From: Anaerolineae bacterium
GTDB taxonomy: Bacteria; Chloroflexota; Anaerolineae; Anaerolineales; E44-bin32
NCBI GenBank assembly: GCA_030673735.1
Contig: DAOVIK010000126.1
Location: 1 to 5,835, forward strand
Length of the DNA: 5,835 bases
Direction: 5' to 3'
Both the position numbers and the translations under genes were made by a program. The notes beneath the pieces were generated by a model that searched no databases, was not told the DNA's origin, and saw only the letters and a program-made list of their open reading frames with translations. Below are positions 5,271-5,835 of this stretch, one piece after another (position 1 is the stretch's first letter; every line of letters starts with the position of its first letter).

Positions 5271-5835
5271 ACGCCGAGTGGCCTGATCCGAAGGAGTATT
5301 GGGCCAGCCGCCGAGTTTGTGTCACCGGCGGAGAAGGTTTCTTGGGCAAGTTTGTGCTTGAGAGGCTTGCCGAGCGGGGAGCAGGAGAAATGTTTGTTCC
5401 TAGCTTCCGCGATTATGACTTGGTTCAACAAGATGCGGTACGGCAGTTGATCGCGGACAGCAAGCCCGACGTGATCATCCATTTGGCGGCAAACGTGGGA
5501 GGTATCGGCGCGAACTTGGAGCACCCTGCCGAGTTCTTCTATGACAACCTGATGATGGGCGTGCAGTTGATGCATGAGGCGTGGAAGAACAAGGTGGAGA
5601 AGTTCGTCGCGGTGGGCACCGTTTGCGCATACCCCAAATTCAGAAAACCTACATTCAAAGAACAAGATCTATGGGACGGGTATCCCGAAGAAACCAATGC
5701 GCCTTATGGGTTGGCCAAGAAGATGCTGCTTGTCCAGGCTCAAGCGTATCGCAAGCAATATGGCTTCAACGCTATCTACCTCTTGCCGGCCAACATGTAC
5801 GGACCAGGGGACAACTTCGACCTGCGAACGTCCCA
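5267..5835 (+). CDS. fcl: GDP-L-fucose synthase (3'-partial)
   Basis: Fcl (also called WcaG) is a bifunctional 3,5-epimerase/4-reductase. It turns the Gmd product into GDP-L-fucose with NADPH. The frame opens with GTG at 5267, sharing GTGA with the gmd stop, and runs off the right edge after 189 codons. The Rossmann motif TGGEGFLG (20-27) comes after a 16-residue lead-in longer than in the E. coli enzyme. HLAANVGGIGAN (72-83) is a family hallmark. The active site appears as T118 and C120 in GTVCAYPK, where E. coli has Ser and Cys, plus Y147 and K151 in PYGLAKK. NMYGPGDNFDLRTS ends the window. The final two bases, CA, fit the catalytic His expected next, though they could also begin Gln. Roughly 120-130 C-terminal residues should lie beyond the window. 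GTG was chosen for the coupling overlap and because it precedes the Rossmann fold closely. Confidence 0.93.
   Translation, partial: MNAEWPDPKEYWASRRVCVTGGEGFLGKFVLERLAERGAGEMFVPSFRDYDLVQQDAVRQLIADSKPDVIIHLAANVGGIGANLEHPAEFFYDNLMMGVQLMHEAWKNKVEKFVAVGTVCAYPKFRKPTFKEQDLWDGYPEETNAPYGLAKKMLLVQAQAYRKQYGFNAIYLLPANMYGPGDNFDLRTS

Noticed and set aside
5228..5665. A 145-codon minus-strand frame at the right end
   Set aside because: It is antisense to the gmd end and fcl, which carry full catalytic motifs in the plus frame.

Overview
The window looks like a bacterial chromosome segment of moderately high GC, except for one gene. The proteins most resemble, from memory, versions seen in Chloroflexota (Anaerolineae-like). 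The signs are a PIG-L/LmbE deacetylase with the AHPDDIEF and INHPDHR signatures, a specialised NusG paralogue, and a GDP-fucose synthase with a long N-terminal lead-in. This taxonomic call is inference; no search was run.

Layout. Positions 1-786 (+) hold the C-terminal synthetase domain of a glutamine-dependent NAD+ synthetase, cut by the left edge. It converges on a PIG-L/LmbE-type zinc deacetylase on the minus strand (998-1750), with about 210 bp of non-coding DNA between them. From 1751 to 2394 there is a 644-bp divergent intergenic region. It contains a near-consensus sigma-70 promoter (TTGACC, 17-bp spacer, TATAAT) reading right, then a predicted untranslated leader of about 460 nt with several possible stem-loops. 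The leader ends at a NusG-family antitermination-type protein (2395-2943). After a 187-bp gap with another stem-loop come an extended-SDR nucleotide-sugar epimerase/dehydratase (3131-4099), GDP-mannose 4,6-dehydratase gmd (4197-5270) and GDP-L-fucose synthase fcl (5267 to the right edge). gmd and fcl overlap by 4 bp (GTGA).

How it fits together. The right half reads as the start of a surface-polysaccharide gene cluster. A NusG paralogue (RfaH/LoaP-like role inferred) is the first gene, and the sugar-nucleotide genes follow. Gmd and Fcl together make GDP-L-fucose from GDP-mannose; the epimerase would supply another activated sugar. Specialised NusG proteins in this position usually keep RNA polymerase going through long polysaccharide operons. 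The strong promoter and structured leader are good candidates for where that happens. The epimerase gene is clearly more AT-rich than its neighbours and may have a separate origin. The left half (NAD+ synthetase, deacetylase) looks like unrelated housekeeping or accessory metabolism.

No tRNA, rRNA, CRISPR array, insertion sequence or phage gene was seen.
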